The notes beneath the pieces are model-generated. The model searched no databases, had not been told where the DNA came from, and saw only the letters and a program-made list of their open reading frames with translations. A stretch of DNA of 64,000 bases from Amycolatopsis nalaikhensis (lineage in GTDB: Bacteria > Actinomycetota > Actinomycetes > Mycobacteriales > Pseudonocardiaceae): positions 8,749,501 to 8,813,500 of the forward strand of contig NZ_CP127173.1 of NCBI RefSeq assembly GCF_030264295.1, read 5' to 3'. The translations under genes and the position numbers were made by a program. Of the stretch, positions 1-8,232 are shown one piece after another. Each line of letters starts with the position of its first letter. Within the stretch, counting starts at the first letter, position 1.

Positions 1-494
1 TAGGCCCGGACGTCTTCGGGGCTCGTTGCCTCGTGGACGACGTCGGCGGCGAAGAACGGCCCGCCGTTCGTCCCGCCCGGCGTCGGCGCGACGATCCCCG
101 CCCCGGCGGTGAACAGCGTCGCGACATCGGACTCGCCGAGGCGGCCCGCGCGCTGGTCGTCCCGCACCCGGATCTCGGTGTCGTCGCGGTCGGTGCCGAG
201 CGACTGGAACACGCTCACGCCGTAGTAGGCCAGCCGGCGGAGGTGGTCGATGACGTTCTCGCGCGAGTAGTTCGCCGCGGCGGCCGTCGTCCCGCGCATG
301 TAGCCGATGTGGCCGTGCGGGTTCACCAGCGCGGGGATGACCGTCTTGCCGTGCAGGGAAACCGTGGTGGCGCCGGGGTCCGCGACGACGTCAGTGCCGA
401 TCCGGGTCACCACGCCGTCGCGGACCTCGATGGCCGCGTCGTTGAGCACCGCCGAGCCGGTGATCACCCGCGCCCCTTGGTAGACGACACTCAT
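1..494 (-). CDS. Amidohydrolase family protein, 3' part outside the window
   Basis: Reading leftward from an ATG at 494, the frame stays open to the window edge, so only about the first 164 residues are visible. The N-terminus has the small beta-sandwich of cyclic amidohydrolases, followed by VIPALVNPHGHIG, where the HGH gives the HxH metal ligands of strand 1. This is the pattern of imidazolonepropionase/dihydroorotase-type metal-dependent hydrolases, which cleave C-N bonds. The ATG overlaps the stop of the upstream PEP-mutase-like gene (ATGA), so the two are translationally coupled in the GntR-headed operon. The substrate cannot be deduced from this fragment. Confidence 0.85.
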   Translation of the reverse strand, partial: MSVVYQGARVITGSAVLNDAAIEVRDGVVTRIGTDVVADPGATTVSLHGKTVIPALVNPHGHIGYMRGTTAAAANYSRENVIDHLRRLAYYGVSVFQSLGTDRDDTEIRVRDDQRAGRLGESDVATLFTAGAGIVAPTPGGTNGGPFFAADVVHEATSPEDVRA

Positions 495-1384
495 GACCGG
501 ACCTCCTGTCCCGCGTACAGCGCGCTGCGCTTTTCGTAGGCGTCGTAACCCATGGCCGCCTCGAAGACGTGCTGGTCGGTCACGAACTCCTTCACCCCGG
601 CGACGTCACTCCCGCCGCGCAACGCCTCCAGCACGGCGGAGACGTTCCGCGAGGCGGCGCCGATGACCGTGTACCACAAGAGAATCACGTCGGCGCCCGC
701 CGCTTCGTACTCGGCGAGCGTGCTCGACGGCTCGTCCGAGCCCGGCACGTCGAGCAGGTCGCCGGGCACCATCACCGGCACGCTCAGCCGTCCCCGGACG
801 CGGGCCAGTTCGGCCGCCGGGATCGCGGGCGCGAACACCATGTCGGCCCCCGCGGCCGCGTACGCCTCCAGGCGGCGGACGCAGGCTTCGACGTCATGCT
901 CGACCCACGCGGCGTCGGAGCGGGCGATGATGAGGAAGTCGGGGTCGGTCCGGGCGTCGACCGCCGCGCGGACCTTGGTCGCCATCTCCTCGACCGGCAG
1001 CAGCCCGGCCGGGACGGCGGTGTGCTTGCCGCCGAGGTTGTCCTCGATGTGCACGCCCGCGACGCCGGCGTCTTCGAACGCCTTCACCGCGCGCCACAGA
1101 TTGGGCGCGTCGTAGAAGCCGTTTTCCGCGTCGGCCAGCACCGGGATCGCGACGGCGTCGACGACCCGGCGGGCCTGCTCGGCCAGCTCGGTGAGGGTGA
1201 CCAGGCCGACGTCGGGCAGCCCGAACGCGGACGCGGCCGCGGCGAAGCTGCCCAGGTAGGTGGCGGGATAACCGGCCTGCTCGACCAGCCGGGCGCTGAA
1301 GGCGTCGTACGCGCCGGGCAGGACCAGCGACCGTTCACCGGCGAGCAGGGCCTTCAACGCCCTGCGCCGCTCTTGGTGGGACAT
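491..1384 (-). CDS. Isocitrate lyase/PEP mutase superfamily enzyme (oxaloacetate decarboxylase-like)
   Basis: A 297-aa protein starting MSHQERR, with a good ribosome binding site (AAAGGAAA) just upstream of 1384. It shows the family landmarks in order: LPGAYDAFSARLVEQ near the N-terminus, the DAENGF loop around residues 85-90, and GVHIEDN near 120, where acidic residues bind Mg2+. The superfamily cleaves or rearranges C-C or P-C bonds of 2-oxoacid-type substrates. The Cys of the KKCGH loop of true isocitrate lyases is not visible, so a methylisocitrate-lyase-like, carboxyphosphonoenolpyruvate mutase-like or oxaloacetate decarboxylase role is more likely. It lies between a GntR regulator and an amidohydrolase in one operon, which suggests catabolism. 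Confidence 0.9.
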   Translation of the reverse strand: MSHQERRRALKALLAGERSLVLPGAYDAFSARLVEQAGYPATYLGSFAAAASAFGLPDVGLVTLTELAEQARRVVDAVAIPVLADAENGFYDAPNLWRAVKAFEDAGVAGVHIEDNLGGKHTAVPAGLLPVEEMATKVRAAVDARTDPDFLIIARSDAAWVEHDVEACVRRLEAYAAAGADMVFAPAIPAAELARVRGRLSVPVMVPGDLLDVPGSDEPSSTLAEYEAAGADVILLWYTVIGAASRNVSAVLEALRGGSDVAGVKEFVTDQHVFEAAMGYDAYEKRSALYAGQEVRS

Positions 1385-1398
1385 GGGATTTCCTTTGC

Positions 1399-2040
1399 TC
1401 AGACGAGGAAGTCGCGGTAGCGGCGGAGCCGCTTGCGCGCGGTCTGCATGTTGAGGCGTTTGAGCTGTTCGGCCCGTTCGCCGTCGCCCGCGACGAGCGC
1501 GTCGATCACGGCCCGGTGCTCGGCCAGGCTCTCTTCCATCCGGCCCGGCGTCATGAGGATGCGCCGCCGGAGCAGGTGGGCCTGGTCCTGGACGCCGGCC
1601 AGGGTTTCGGCGAGGAAACGCTGCCCGGCCAGCCGGATCACGGTGTCGCGGTAGGCGTCGATGGCCCGCAGGAAGGTTTCGAGGTCGCCGCTCGTGGCGG
1701 CTTCGTCGAGCGGCCCGGGGGCGAACAGCTCCCGCAGCTCGGCCCAGTCGCCCTCGGCCGCGTTCTGCGCAGCCAGCCGGGCGGCGAGCCCTTCGAGGAC
1801 CTCGAGGACGTCGTAGATCTCTTCCAGCCGTTCGGGATCCACCCGCGCGACGACGGTCCCGACGTTCGGGATCCGCTCCACGAGCTTGCGCGATTCGAGC
1901 GCGAGCAGCGCCGACCGGACGGCGTTGCGCGTGACGCCCAGCTCGGTGGCCAGCTTCACCTCGGGCAGCCGGGAGCCGGGCGTGAACTCGCCGCGCAACA
2001 GCCGTTCCCGCAGGTGGAGCTCGACCTCTTCGCTCTTCAT
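1399..2040 (-). CDS. GntR family transcriptional regulator, FadR/FCD type
   Basis: A 213-aa protein with an N-terminal winged helix (LRERLLRGEFTPGSRLPEV, then LGVTRNAVRSAL as recognition helix) and a C-terminal all-helical FCD ligand-binding domain ending with the typical EHRAVIDALVAGD helix. FadR-subfamily regulators are dimeric repressors whose FCD domain binds a carboxylate, often through a metal. It is the first gene of a minus-strand operon with a PEP-mutase-like enzyme (14 bp downstream) and an amidohydrolase, so it very likely controls that operon. Candidate operator sequences lie in the 2041-2196 region. Confidence 0.92.
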   Translation of the reverse strand: MKSEEVELHLRERLLRGEFTPGSRLPEVKLATELGVTRNAVRSALLALESRKLVERIPNVGTVVARVDPERLEEIYDVLEVLEGLAARLAAQNAAEGDWAELRELFAPGPLDEAATSGDLETFLRAIDAYRDTVIRLAGQRFLAETLAGVQDQAHLLRRRILMTPGRMEESLAEHRAVIDALVAGDGERAEQLKRLNMQTARKRLRRYRDFLV

Positions 2041-2092
2041 GACACCCCTTCACGCCGACGTTGCCTTCAACGGTAGAGGCCGTGTCGCCTGG

Positions 2093-2149
2093 ATTGTCAA
2101 CAATGCGAGCGACATCACTGTCGCGCGGTGACTTGTACACCTCTTGTAC
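2093..2149. promoter_or_regulatory. Candidate GntR operators in the divergent intergenic region
   Basis: The palindrome ATTGTCAACAAT (2093-2104; ATTGT-CA-ACAAT) has the GT...AC core typical of FadR-type GntR sites. A direct repeat of CTTGTAC (2132-2138 and 2143-2149, 11 bp apart) follows. Both are between the divergent GntR gene and the secreted-protein gene. The functional assignment is inference from family knowledge. Confidence 0.4.
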
Positions 2150-2196
2150 GGCCCCGGCCCACGATCCGCGGCACGGAATCGTTTCTGGAGGACAAC

Positions 2197-3150
2197 GTGA
2201 GAACCACATTGAAGGCGGCGGTCGCCACGATCGGGCTGGCCGTCGCGGTCACCGGCCTGGCCACCGCACCCGCGGCGCAGGCCGCGTCGACCTACCCGGT
2301 GACGACCACAGTGGACGGTCGCACGGTCAAGGACCCCGACGTCGCGGTGGGTGCGCAGCGCATCGCGAACATGTACCCGGCGGGCACGTCGGTCACCCTG
2401 GCCTGCCAGGACACCGGCCCCGCGTACGGCGGCAGCAGCATCTGGGACCTGACCACCGACGGCCTCTGGGTCCCGGACGCCTACGTCAGGACCGGCTCGA
2501 CGGCGATGGTCGCGCCGCAGTGCACGACGCCGCACTCGTACCCGGCGAAAGCGGACCTCAACGGCCGCGTGCACAAGGGCGACGCGGCCGACGCGGCGGG
2601 CAGCGTGCCGGACAAGTACCTGACCGGCGCGTCGGTGCCGGTGGTCTGCCAGGCCACCGCGTCCGACGAGATCTGGGACTTCACCAGCGACAATCTGTGG
2701 GTGCCCGACGCCTACGTCAAGACCGGCACCGAGGGCTTCGTCAGCGGCATCCCGCACTGCGACACCGACGGCCTCAAGCCGGGCGGCTCGGCCTTCCCGG
2801 CGGACCCGCGCGCCGACAGCGCGATCGCGTTCGCCAAGGCGCGCCTGGGCCACACGGACTGGAACAACCAGTGCGAGCTGTTCGTCGAACGCGCCTTCGG
2901 CACCAGCGGCCGGTTCGCCACCGCGATGACGCACTACCAGTGGCAGAAGAACAACGGCCGCATCCACACGGGCTCGGTCGCCCCGGCGGGCACGGCGGTG
3001 TTCTTCACCAGCACCACCAGCGCGGGCCACATCATGCTGGCCCTCGGCGGCGGCGTCGCGATCAGCACGGGCCCGTCGGTGTACCAGACGAGCACGTACG
3101 CGCAGCGCTCCGACTACCTCGGCTGGGCGTACGTCCCGTCCAGCTGGTGA
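2197..3150 (+). CDS. Secreted protein with SH3-like repeats and an NlpC/P60-like C-terminal domain
   Basis: A 317-aa protein. The start is the GTG at 2197, chosen because GGAGGA precedes it and a Sec signal peptide follows directly (hydrophobic core, then APAAQAAS cleavage site). Residues 30-190 form two similar halves, each with a WD(L/F)T.(D/N).LWVPDAYV.TG motif and paired cysteines, as in bacterial SH3-like wall-binding repeats. The C-terminal part has QCELFVERAFG and GHIMLAL, resembling the catalytic Cys and His regions of NlpC/P60 or CHAP-type peptidases. A role at the cell wall, such as peptidoglycan hydrolysis, is likely but unproven. It is monocistronic and followed by a terminator hairpin. 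Confidence 0.8.
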   Translation: MRTTLKAAVATIGLAVAVTGLATAPAAQAASTYPVTTTVDGRTVKDPDVAVGAQRIANMYPAGTSVTLACQDTGPAYGGSSIWDLTTDGLWVPDAYVRTGSTAMVAPQCTTPHSYPAKADLNGRVHKGDAADAAGSVPDKYLTGASVPVVCQATASDEIWDFTSDNLWVPDAYVKTGTEGFVSGIPHCDTDGLKPGGSAFPADPRADSAIAFAKARLGHTDWNNQCELFVERAFGTSGRFATAMTHYQWQKNNGRIHTGSVAPAGTAVFFTSTTSAGHIMLALGGGVAISTGPSVYQTSTYAQRSDYLGWAYVPSSW

Positions 3151-3156
3151 GCGGCG

Positions 3157-3191
3157 GGCCGGGGAGTCAGCGGAACGCCGGCTCCCCGGCC
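3157..3191 (+). terminator. Stem-loop terminator after the secreted SH3/NlpC-like protein gene
   Basis: A perfect 10-bp inverted repeat, GGCCGGGGAG (3157-3166) and CTCCCCGGCC (3182-3191), with a 15-nt loop, begins 7 nt after the stop codon. There is no clear U-tract, as is usual in actinomycetes. Confidence 0.6.
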
Positions 3192-3451
3192 AGCGCCCGC
3201 GAGCAGCATGCCCTTGCCCAGCTCCAGCGTCATGTCCGCCGGCTTCAGCCGGACGCGCATCAAGAGCTGCGCCGCGCCACGACCGGCTCTCCCGCACCGA
3301 GGCCGAGGTGGGCCTGCCCGCGGGCGAGTTCGTCGTGGCGGGCCTCGACGTCGCGCTGCAGTGCCTGCACGCGGACTGCCCGGCTGACCCGGTCGAAAGC
3401 GGGCCGCCTCGTTCGACGCGCAGGCGAACCCCGCGACGAAAGGGCACCACC
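3192..3451. other. Intergenic stretch with no recognisable gene
   Basis: High-GC sequence with open frames on both strands but no convincing start, ribosome binding site or recognisable motif. It contains a small perfect palindrome, CCGGCT-TC-AGCCGG (3239-3252). It may include degraded coding sequence. The promoter of the following reductase gene should lie near its right end. Confidence 0.4.
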
Positions 3452-4021
3452 ATGGCACTCGTCATCTCCGACATGTCGATCTCGCTCGACGGCTACGTCA
3501 CCGGCCCGAACGACAGCAAGGACAACCCGTTCGGCGACGGCGCGGGCACCCTGCACGACTGGCTCTTCGACGAGGCGACCGACGCCGACCGCGCCCTGCT
3601 GCACAGCGCCGTCGACCGCACCGGCGCCGTCGTGATGGGCCGCTGGTCCTTCGACAAGTGCGTGGACATGTGGGGCGAGTCCGGGCCCGTCGACGGGCTT
3701 CCGAACTACGTCGTCACGCACCGGGAGCCGGACCGCACCTACCCGGACGTCTACCGGTTCGTCACCACCGGCGTGGCGGACGCCATCGAGCAGGCGAAGG
3801 AAGCCGCCGGGGACAAGGTCGTCGGCCTGCACGGCGCGACCGTCCTCCAGCAGGCGCTCCCGCTCGGCCTGGTCGACGAGATCCACGTCCACGTCGTCCC
3901 GCTGCTCGTCGGCGGCGGCACGCGGCTGTTCGGCGACCTCACGTCGGCGATTTCGCTGGACCGCACCGACGTCCTGGTCACCCCGGCCGCGACCCACCTG
4001 CGGTTCCGCGTCGTCCGGTAG
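3452..4021 (+). CDS. Dihydrofolate reductase family protein (RibD C-terminal-like)
   Basis: A 189-aa protein opening with MSISLDGYVTGPND, the standard first strand and loop of the RibD_C/DHFR-like family. It continues with GAVVMGRWSFD, YVVTHREPDRTYPD and a GLVDEIHVHVVPLLVGGGTRLF segment near residue 150. The DEIxxxxxPVxxGxGxxLF pattern marks the NADPH-dependent reductase fold. Members are small cytoplasmic oxidoreductases, mostly without known substrate, and are not true folate enzymes. The ATG at 3452 is preferred over longer frames because the family starts here. It is a single gene with no functional partner beside it. Confidence 0.88.
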   Translation: MALVISDMSISLDGYVTGPNDSKDNPFGDGAGTLHDWLFDEATDADRALLHSAVDRTGAVVMGRWSFDKCVDMWGESGPVDGLPNYVVTHREPDRTYPDVYRFVTTGVADAIEQAKEAAGDKVVGLHGATVLQQALPLGLVDEIHVHVVPLLVGGGTRLFGDLTSAISLDRTDVLVTPAATHLRFRVVR

Positions 4022-4022
4022 C

Positions 4023-4151
4023 TCAGCCCCCGGCGTCGACCTGCCACCCGGCGAGCACCAGCGCACCGCGGGCGCGCTCGAGGCACAGCCGGTGCTCGTC
4101 ATCCGGTGCTTCGGGCCCGGTATCGGGTTCGTCCTCCGCGTGCTCGGTCAT
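4023..4151 (-). CDS. Very small hypothetical protein (42 aa)
   Basis: The frame encodes MTEHAEDEPDTGPEAP and ends LVLAGWQVDAGG. It is 42 residues, acidic in its first half, with one cysteine and a short amphipathic stretch (LCLERARGALVLAG). The start is supported by a nearly perfect Shine-Dalgarno sequence, GAAGGAGGG, 5 nt before the ATG. It sits tail-to-tail with the DHFR-like gene and just downstream of the 650-aa gene. I recognise no family. It could be a real small protein or a chance frame with a good ribosome binding site. Confidence 0.45.
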   Translation of the reverse strand: MTEHAEDEPDTGPEAPDDEHRLCLERARGALVLAGWQVDAGG

Positions 4152-4205
4152 CCGGCCCTCCTTCCGACGTCGTGATCACAGCAGGTCCTCGCCTCCGCGC
4201 CGGTC

Positions 4206-6158
4206 TCAATGTGAGACGGCGCGGAGGATCGGCCGGACGGCGAACGGCCGGTACCCGGTGAGCGCGGGCAGGTCGAAGTGGTCGAACCGGCCCGCTTCCA
4301 GGTGCCAGCGCACCAGCCGCGTCCCGCCGCCGCGCTCGTGGTGGAACACCAGCGTCGACGGCGTTTCCCAGAACGGCGCCGCGGGGATCGCCGTGCTGGT
4401 GTCGCACCCCTCGGGCAGCGGGTGTTCGTCTGGTCCGCCGTCGTCGAGCAGCCAGACCGACGGCGGCGCGTACTGGAACGCGTACAGCCGCTCGCCGCCC
4501 GGGGCGAGCTCGTACTGCCGGTCCGTGGGCACCGGCCTGCGGACGCCGTCCGGGCCGTGCCGGAAGACGCCGTCGGGCGAACGTTCCAGCGCCGCCCCGG
4601 AAAGCGGGTCGACCTGCCAGAGCCCCGGCGCCAGCGGTTCGGGATCGGCGCCGGGCCGCCAGCGGAACGTGCGGCTCCGCACGTCGATCCCCTCGGAGTA
4701 GTACAGGGCACCGTCCACGACGGCGAGCGCGCGGCGGGTCAGGCCGTCGGCGCGCGGCAGGCTCGCGACCTCGCCGGTGGTGACGTCCACCAGGTGCGGC
4801 TGGTCCCACGACCGGCGGCCGACGTGGACTTCGACCCCGGCGAGGAATCGCCCGTCGGCACTGCGCACCGGATGGACCCCGAGATCGGCGGGCAGCCGCT
4901 CGGCGATCCCGTCCCAGCGCACCAGCATCCCGGGGCCGCCGGACGTGGACACCGCGATCCCGGTCAACGTCTCGTAAGCGCGGTAGCGGTACTGGTCGGG
5001 GACGTGCCCGAGCACCACCGGGCCGCCGATGCGCCACACGACGACGTCGCCGTTCCCGCCGACGACCCCGGCCCGCGGCGGCGCGCCCTCGAAGGTGGCC
5101 GGGTTCTCCGCGCGCGTAGGCAGTGTCATCGGCACGGCCACCACCGAGGATTCCGGTTTCCGCCGTGGCAGCGCGGCGATCCCGCCCTCGACCCGGTGCA
5201 CCAGCCCGGTGGCAGCGGCGTGGGCGAGCAGGCCGGGAACGTCGCCCGGCTCGAGGAGCAGCCGCTCGGCGAGGTCGTCGAGCGGCGCGGGGTCACCCCA
5301 CGCGGCGACGCTGGTGAGGTCGGCCGCGGCCCAGGTGTACCGGGTTCGGTCGGCCGCGTCCGTCACCCGGGCGGCCAGCGCATCCGGCAGGTCGAGCCGC
5401 TCGGCCGCGAATGGCGGGTGCTCGGCCAGCCGGTGCCCGTCGCCGTCCGCGACGAGCACGCCCGCCGCGACCAGCAACGCGACCGCGTCCCGGTTCTTCT
5501 CCGGGCGCGGCACGCCGAGCTGCGCGCAGACGGCCTCGTCCGGCAGCGGCTCGAACAGCGGATCGTCGAGCCAGGTCCCGGACCGCGGCGGGACGTACCC
5601 GGCGGCGGTCCACGCCGCGGACATGACGGAGTAACCGAGGACTTCCTGCCACCCCGAACCCGGCGCCGAGATCGCGGGCCGGGTCCGCCGCACCCACCGG
5701 GGCAGCTCCCGGCTGTCGGACGGCCAGAACTGCACCAGCCAGACGTCGCCCTCCTCGCCGTCGACGGCCGTACGACGCGAGACCCGCACCCGGAACATGC
5801 CGCGCCCGCCCAGCTCCAGGCTTTCCGGCCCTTCCCCGCCGGTGAGGAAGCCCAGCGCAACGCGGCCACTCCGGCTGCGGAACGGTGATTCGACGACGTC
5901 CTCCCAGTCCTCGAGCACGATCGGTGCCGGCGCGTCGTGCGCCTCCAGCCGCACGGCTTGGAACGGGTCGCCGGCTTTGCCGTGCACCCAGCCGTCCCCC
6001 GCCGTCGCGACGGTGCCGGACAACGCCTCGGTCGCCAGTTCGCCGAGCAGCTCGTTGTCCAGCGGCTCCAGCCCGTCGGCGGCGTAGCGGTCGCGGACCA
6101 CCAAAGTGCCGTACTCAGGGAGGTATTCGCCCTCTTCGAAGATCGCCGTCACAGTCAC
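4206..6158 (-). CDS. Hypothetical protein, large, with a beta-propeller-like C-terminal half
   Basis: About 650 aa from the GTG at 6158 (VTVTAIFEEGEYLPEY). A longer frame exists, but it would run into the promoter of the divergent gene at 6262. The first half has no family I recognise; it starts with a beta-rich segment (TLVVRDRYAADG) and includes several acidic, tryptophan-containing strands. The second half, from about residue 380, has repeating short beta-strands with GEVASLPRADG, LYYSEGIDV, LYAFQYAPPSVWLLDDGG and TLVFHHERGGG, as in TolB/WD-type propellers. No signal peptide or membrane segment is seen, so it is probably cytoplasmic. The function is unknown. Confidence 0.75.
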   Translation of the reverse strand: MTVTAIFEEGEYLPEYGTLVVRDRYAADGLEPLDNELLGELATEALSGTVATAGDGWVHGKAGDPFQAVRLEAHDAPAPIVLEDWEDVVESPFRSRSGRVALGFLTGGEGPESLELGGRGMFRVRVSRRTAVDGEEGDVWLVQFWPSDSRELPRWVRRTRPAISAPGSGWQEVLGYSVMSAAWTAAGYVPPRSGTWLDDPLFEPLPDEAVCAQLGVPRPEKNRDAVALLVAAGVLVADGDGHRLAEHPPFAAERLDLPDALAARVTDAADRTRYTWAAADLTSVAAWGDPAPLDDLAERLLLEPGDVPGLLAHAAATGLVHRVEGGIAALPRRKPESSVVAVPMTLPTRAENPATFEGAPPRAGVVGGNGDVVVWRIGGPVVLGHVPDQYRYRAYETLTGIAVSTSGGPGMLVRWDGIAERLPADLGVHPVRSADGRFLAGVEVHVGRRSWDQPHLVDVTTGEVASLPRADGLTRRALAVVDGALYYSEGIDVRSRTFRWRPGADPEPLAPGLWQVDPLSGAALERSPDGVFRHGPDGVRRPVPTDRQYELAPGGERLYAFQYAPPSVWLLDDGGPDEHPLPEGCDTSTAIPAAPFWETPSTLVFHHERGGGTRLVRWHLEAGRFDHFDLPALTGYRPFAVRPILRAVSH

Positions 6159-6261
6159 GCCACGACCGTAGCGAGGGGCACCGACAAAACCCGGCTGTTG
6201 CGGATTCACCCACTCGGGTCCTACCTTGTGGAAGGCTTTGATTCGGACTACTGGGGGTCTC

Positions 6262-7452
6262 ATGTCATCGCGCCGTCGTCTCACCCGGGCTTGCGTGGCC
6301 GCCGGAGTGCTCGCAGGCCTGGTCGTCGCGCCATCCGCGGCCGCCGCCGCGGCGGGGCCCACCACCCTGCCCGCGTCGCAGTACACCTTGAGCGCCAACT
6401 ACAACCAGTTCGACACGATCAACTCGGCACTGGTGTCGACGCTGGGCACCGCGGCCGTCCACACGGTGATGGACAACGCGAACCACGACCGCACGGCCCT
6501 GCCGTCGTCGTTCTCGGTCGCCGGGCTGTCCGGCGGTTTCCGCTTCGACAGCGGCGACAACTCCGACTGCGCCAACTACCCGCAGGGCATCACGACCAGC
6601 CGCGACGCCGTCGGAACGGCCAACAGCGGCAACTACGACGGCCACCAGCTGGTGCTGGTGAGCTGGTACACCAAGGACGGCTGCGACGGAGCGCAGTCGC
6701 GCAGCCGGATCACGCTGGTCGACTGGGACGCGACGTACCCGAACAAGTACCGCAAGGTCCTGCTGGTCGAGCCGACGGGCACGGCGTCGGCCCCGGACTT
6801 CAAGGACATCCCGATCCACGCGGGCGGCGTCTCCTGGTACGGCGACTACCTGTACGTGGCCGACACCGGGCGCGGCATGCGGGTGTTCGACATGCGCAAG
6901 ATCCTCAAGACGAACACGGGCGGCACGGCCGACCAGATCGGCCGCCAGTCGCCGACGGTGTACTACGCGCACAACTACGCGTACGTGCTGCCGCAGGTCG
7001 GCACGATCACGTCCAAGACGACGTCGGGCACCAACCTCGCCTGGTCGTCGATTTCCCTCGACCGGGTCAGCAAGTCGATCGTCATGACGGAGTACACGTG
7101 CCAGTCCGGGTGCACGTCGTATCCGAACCGGGCTCCCCGCGCGATCCGGTATCCGTTCGCCTCGGGTGTTTTCGCCGCGACGACCACGGCCAGTCAGGCG
7201 TTGCAGCTTCCTTGGTACAACCTCAACGGGGTCGCGTCGCACAACGGGCGCTGGTGGTTCAACTCTTCCGGGCAGAAGCAGCTCTACTACTGGACTCCTT
7301 CGACTGGTTCCGCGACTTACTCCTGGGTTGGCGGTGGGGAGAGCATCTCCTACTGGGAGGATTCCACCGCTGCTGATCTACTGTGGACACTTCAGGAAGG
7401 CGTCGGGAATCGGAACGTCTTCGCCGTGACGCAGTCCACCTACGACGGGTGA
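6262..7452 (+). CDS. Secreted beta-propeller-like protein of unknown function
   Basis: A 396-aa protein with a clear Sec signal peptide (MSSRRRLTRACVAAGVLAGL, hydrophobic core, cleavage near SAAAAAAG). The mature part is beta-rich. It has one cysteine pair near DNSDCANYPQG and KDGCDG and another in EYTCQSGCTSYPNR. A segment HAGGVSWYGDYLYVADTGRGMRVFDMRKIL resembles blades of extracellular propellers. A run of Trp/Tyr/Gly near the C-terminus (WWFNSSG, YYWTPSTG, YSWVGGGES) could form an aromatic binding surface. No catalytic motif is seen. It is monocistronic and divergent from the 650-aa gene. The role is unknown. Confidence 0.8.
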   Translation: MSSRRRLTRACVAAGVLAGLVVAPSAAAAAAGPTTLPASQYTLSANYNQFDTINSALVSTLGTAAVHTVMDNANHDRTALPSSFSVAGLSGGFRFDSGDNSDCANYPQGITTSRDAVGTANSGNYDGHQLVLVSWYTKDGCDGAQSRSRITLVDWDATYPNKYRKVLLVEPTGTASAPDFKDIPIHAGGVSWYGDYLYVADTGRGMRVFDMRKILKTNTGGTADQIGRQSPTVYYAHNYAYVLPQVGTITSKTTSGTNLAWSSISLDRVSKSIVMTEYTCQSGCTSYPNRAPRAIRYPFASGVFAATTTASQALQLPWYNLNGVASHNGRWWFNSSGQKQLYYWTPSTGSATYSWVGGGESISYWEDSTAADLLWTLQEGVGNRNVFAVTQSTYDG

Positions 7453-8232
7453 GGTAGCCTGGCCGCATCGGACGATCTTGGCTGACGGTGAGGGGCGCTC
7501 CTCTGGGGGCGCTCCTCGTCGTCTTGCTTCTGTTCGGTGGTCTCCCTGCGGTCTCTTCGGCCGTTCATGGCTCTGATGGTCCCGTTGTTGCCGTTGCCGC
7601 TGGTCATGATCTTGTCACTGCGCGGCCCTCCGCTCCTCGACTGCCCTCGGCTGTTGTTCCTTCGCTGCCGGGGCTCCCTTTTGCCTCTTGGTACGTCTGC
7701 CTTCTCTCTGCTTCGGGTGTTGCTGCCGCTCTTGCTTCGCCTTCTTCACGTTCTTCTCGTGGTCCTCCTTCCTTTGCTTGCTGACTCTTTTCCCTACCGG
7801 CGTCGCTTCCCTTTGCCTCGTCGGGCCTCTGTCTCTCGCGAAGGATTCTCCGTGTCTGTTGTTGTGCTCTCTTTGCTGCTTGTTACTGCTCTTGTGGCCG
7901 TTGGGCTTCTTGTGAGGATGTATCTTGATGATGCTCCTCTTCTTGGTGGGCTTGCCATCTGTCTTCTTGTTGGGCCTGGGACCTTGCTTGCCTTCCTTCA
8001 TGTGGGTTTGACTGGCTGACTCTTGGTTGCTTTTTCAAGATACGGCTTCGCCGGGGCGTGGGAAATCGGCGCTTCTCTTTGGTTGCCTTCTCCTGTGGTC
8101 GCCAGCGCCGATTCCCCACGCAACGATCCTGCTGTTGCTTTGTCTTTGGTGTCACCCTCGTTGAACACTTGGTGCTATTGCCACCTGTTTGTGTGATGAA
8201 CAGGTGTTCGAGCTTTGGGTATTGTTGGGTGC
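7453..8232. other. Non-coding T-rich, A-poor island
   Basis: About 780 bp without a credible gene. Just after the secreted-protein gene there is a near-tandem repeat of GGGGCGCTCCTC (7492-7503 and 7506-7517) that could fold as a terminator. From about 7500 to 8030 the plus strand is T-rich and A-poor. In 7861-7980 I counted 51 T and 7 A in 120 bases, against roughly 27% total A+T in normal coding DNA here. Frames in it encode only Leu-rich (plus strand) or Lys/Gln-rich (minus strand) low-complexity text and have no ribosome binding site. A large inverted repeat closes the region. Confidence 0.6.
8056..8121. repeat. 18-bp near-perfect inverted repeat upstream of the 13E12 gene
   Basis: Arms GCGTGGGAAATCGGCGCT (8056-8073) and AGCGCCGATTCCCCACGC (8104-8121) pair with one mismatch around a 30-nt loop. 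It lies 110 bp before the HNH gene, at the right border of the T-rich island. It could be an RNA hairpin, a terminator or a recombination-type site. Confidence 0.65.

Noticed and set aside
3192..3451. Short pseudogene before the DHFR-like gene
   Set aside because: Open frames exist on both strands, but no recognisable motif or start; recorded only as intergenic.
7537..8019. 160-aa Leu-rich plus-strand frame, and the Lys-rich minus-strand frame 7615-8001
   Set aside because: Both are produced by the T-rich composition. No ribosome binding site, no GC3 pattern and low-complexity products on either strand.
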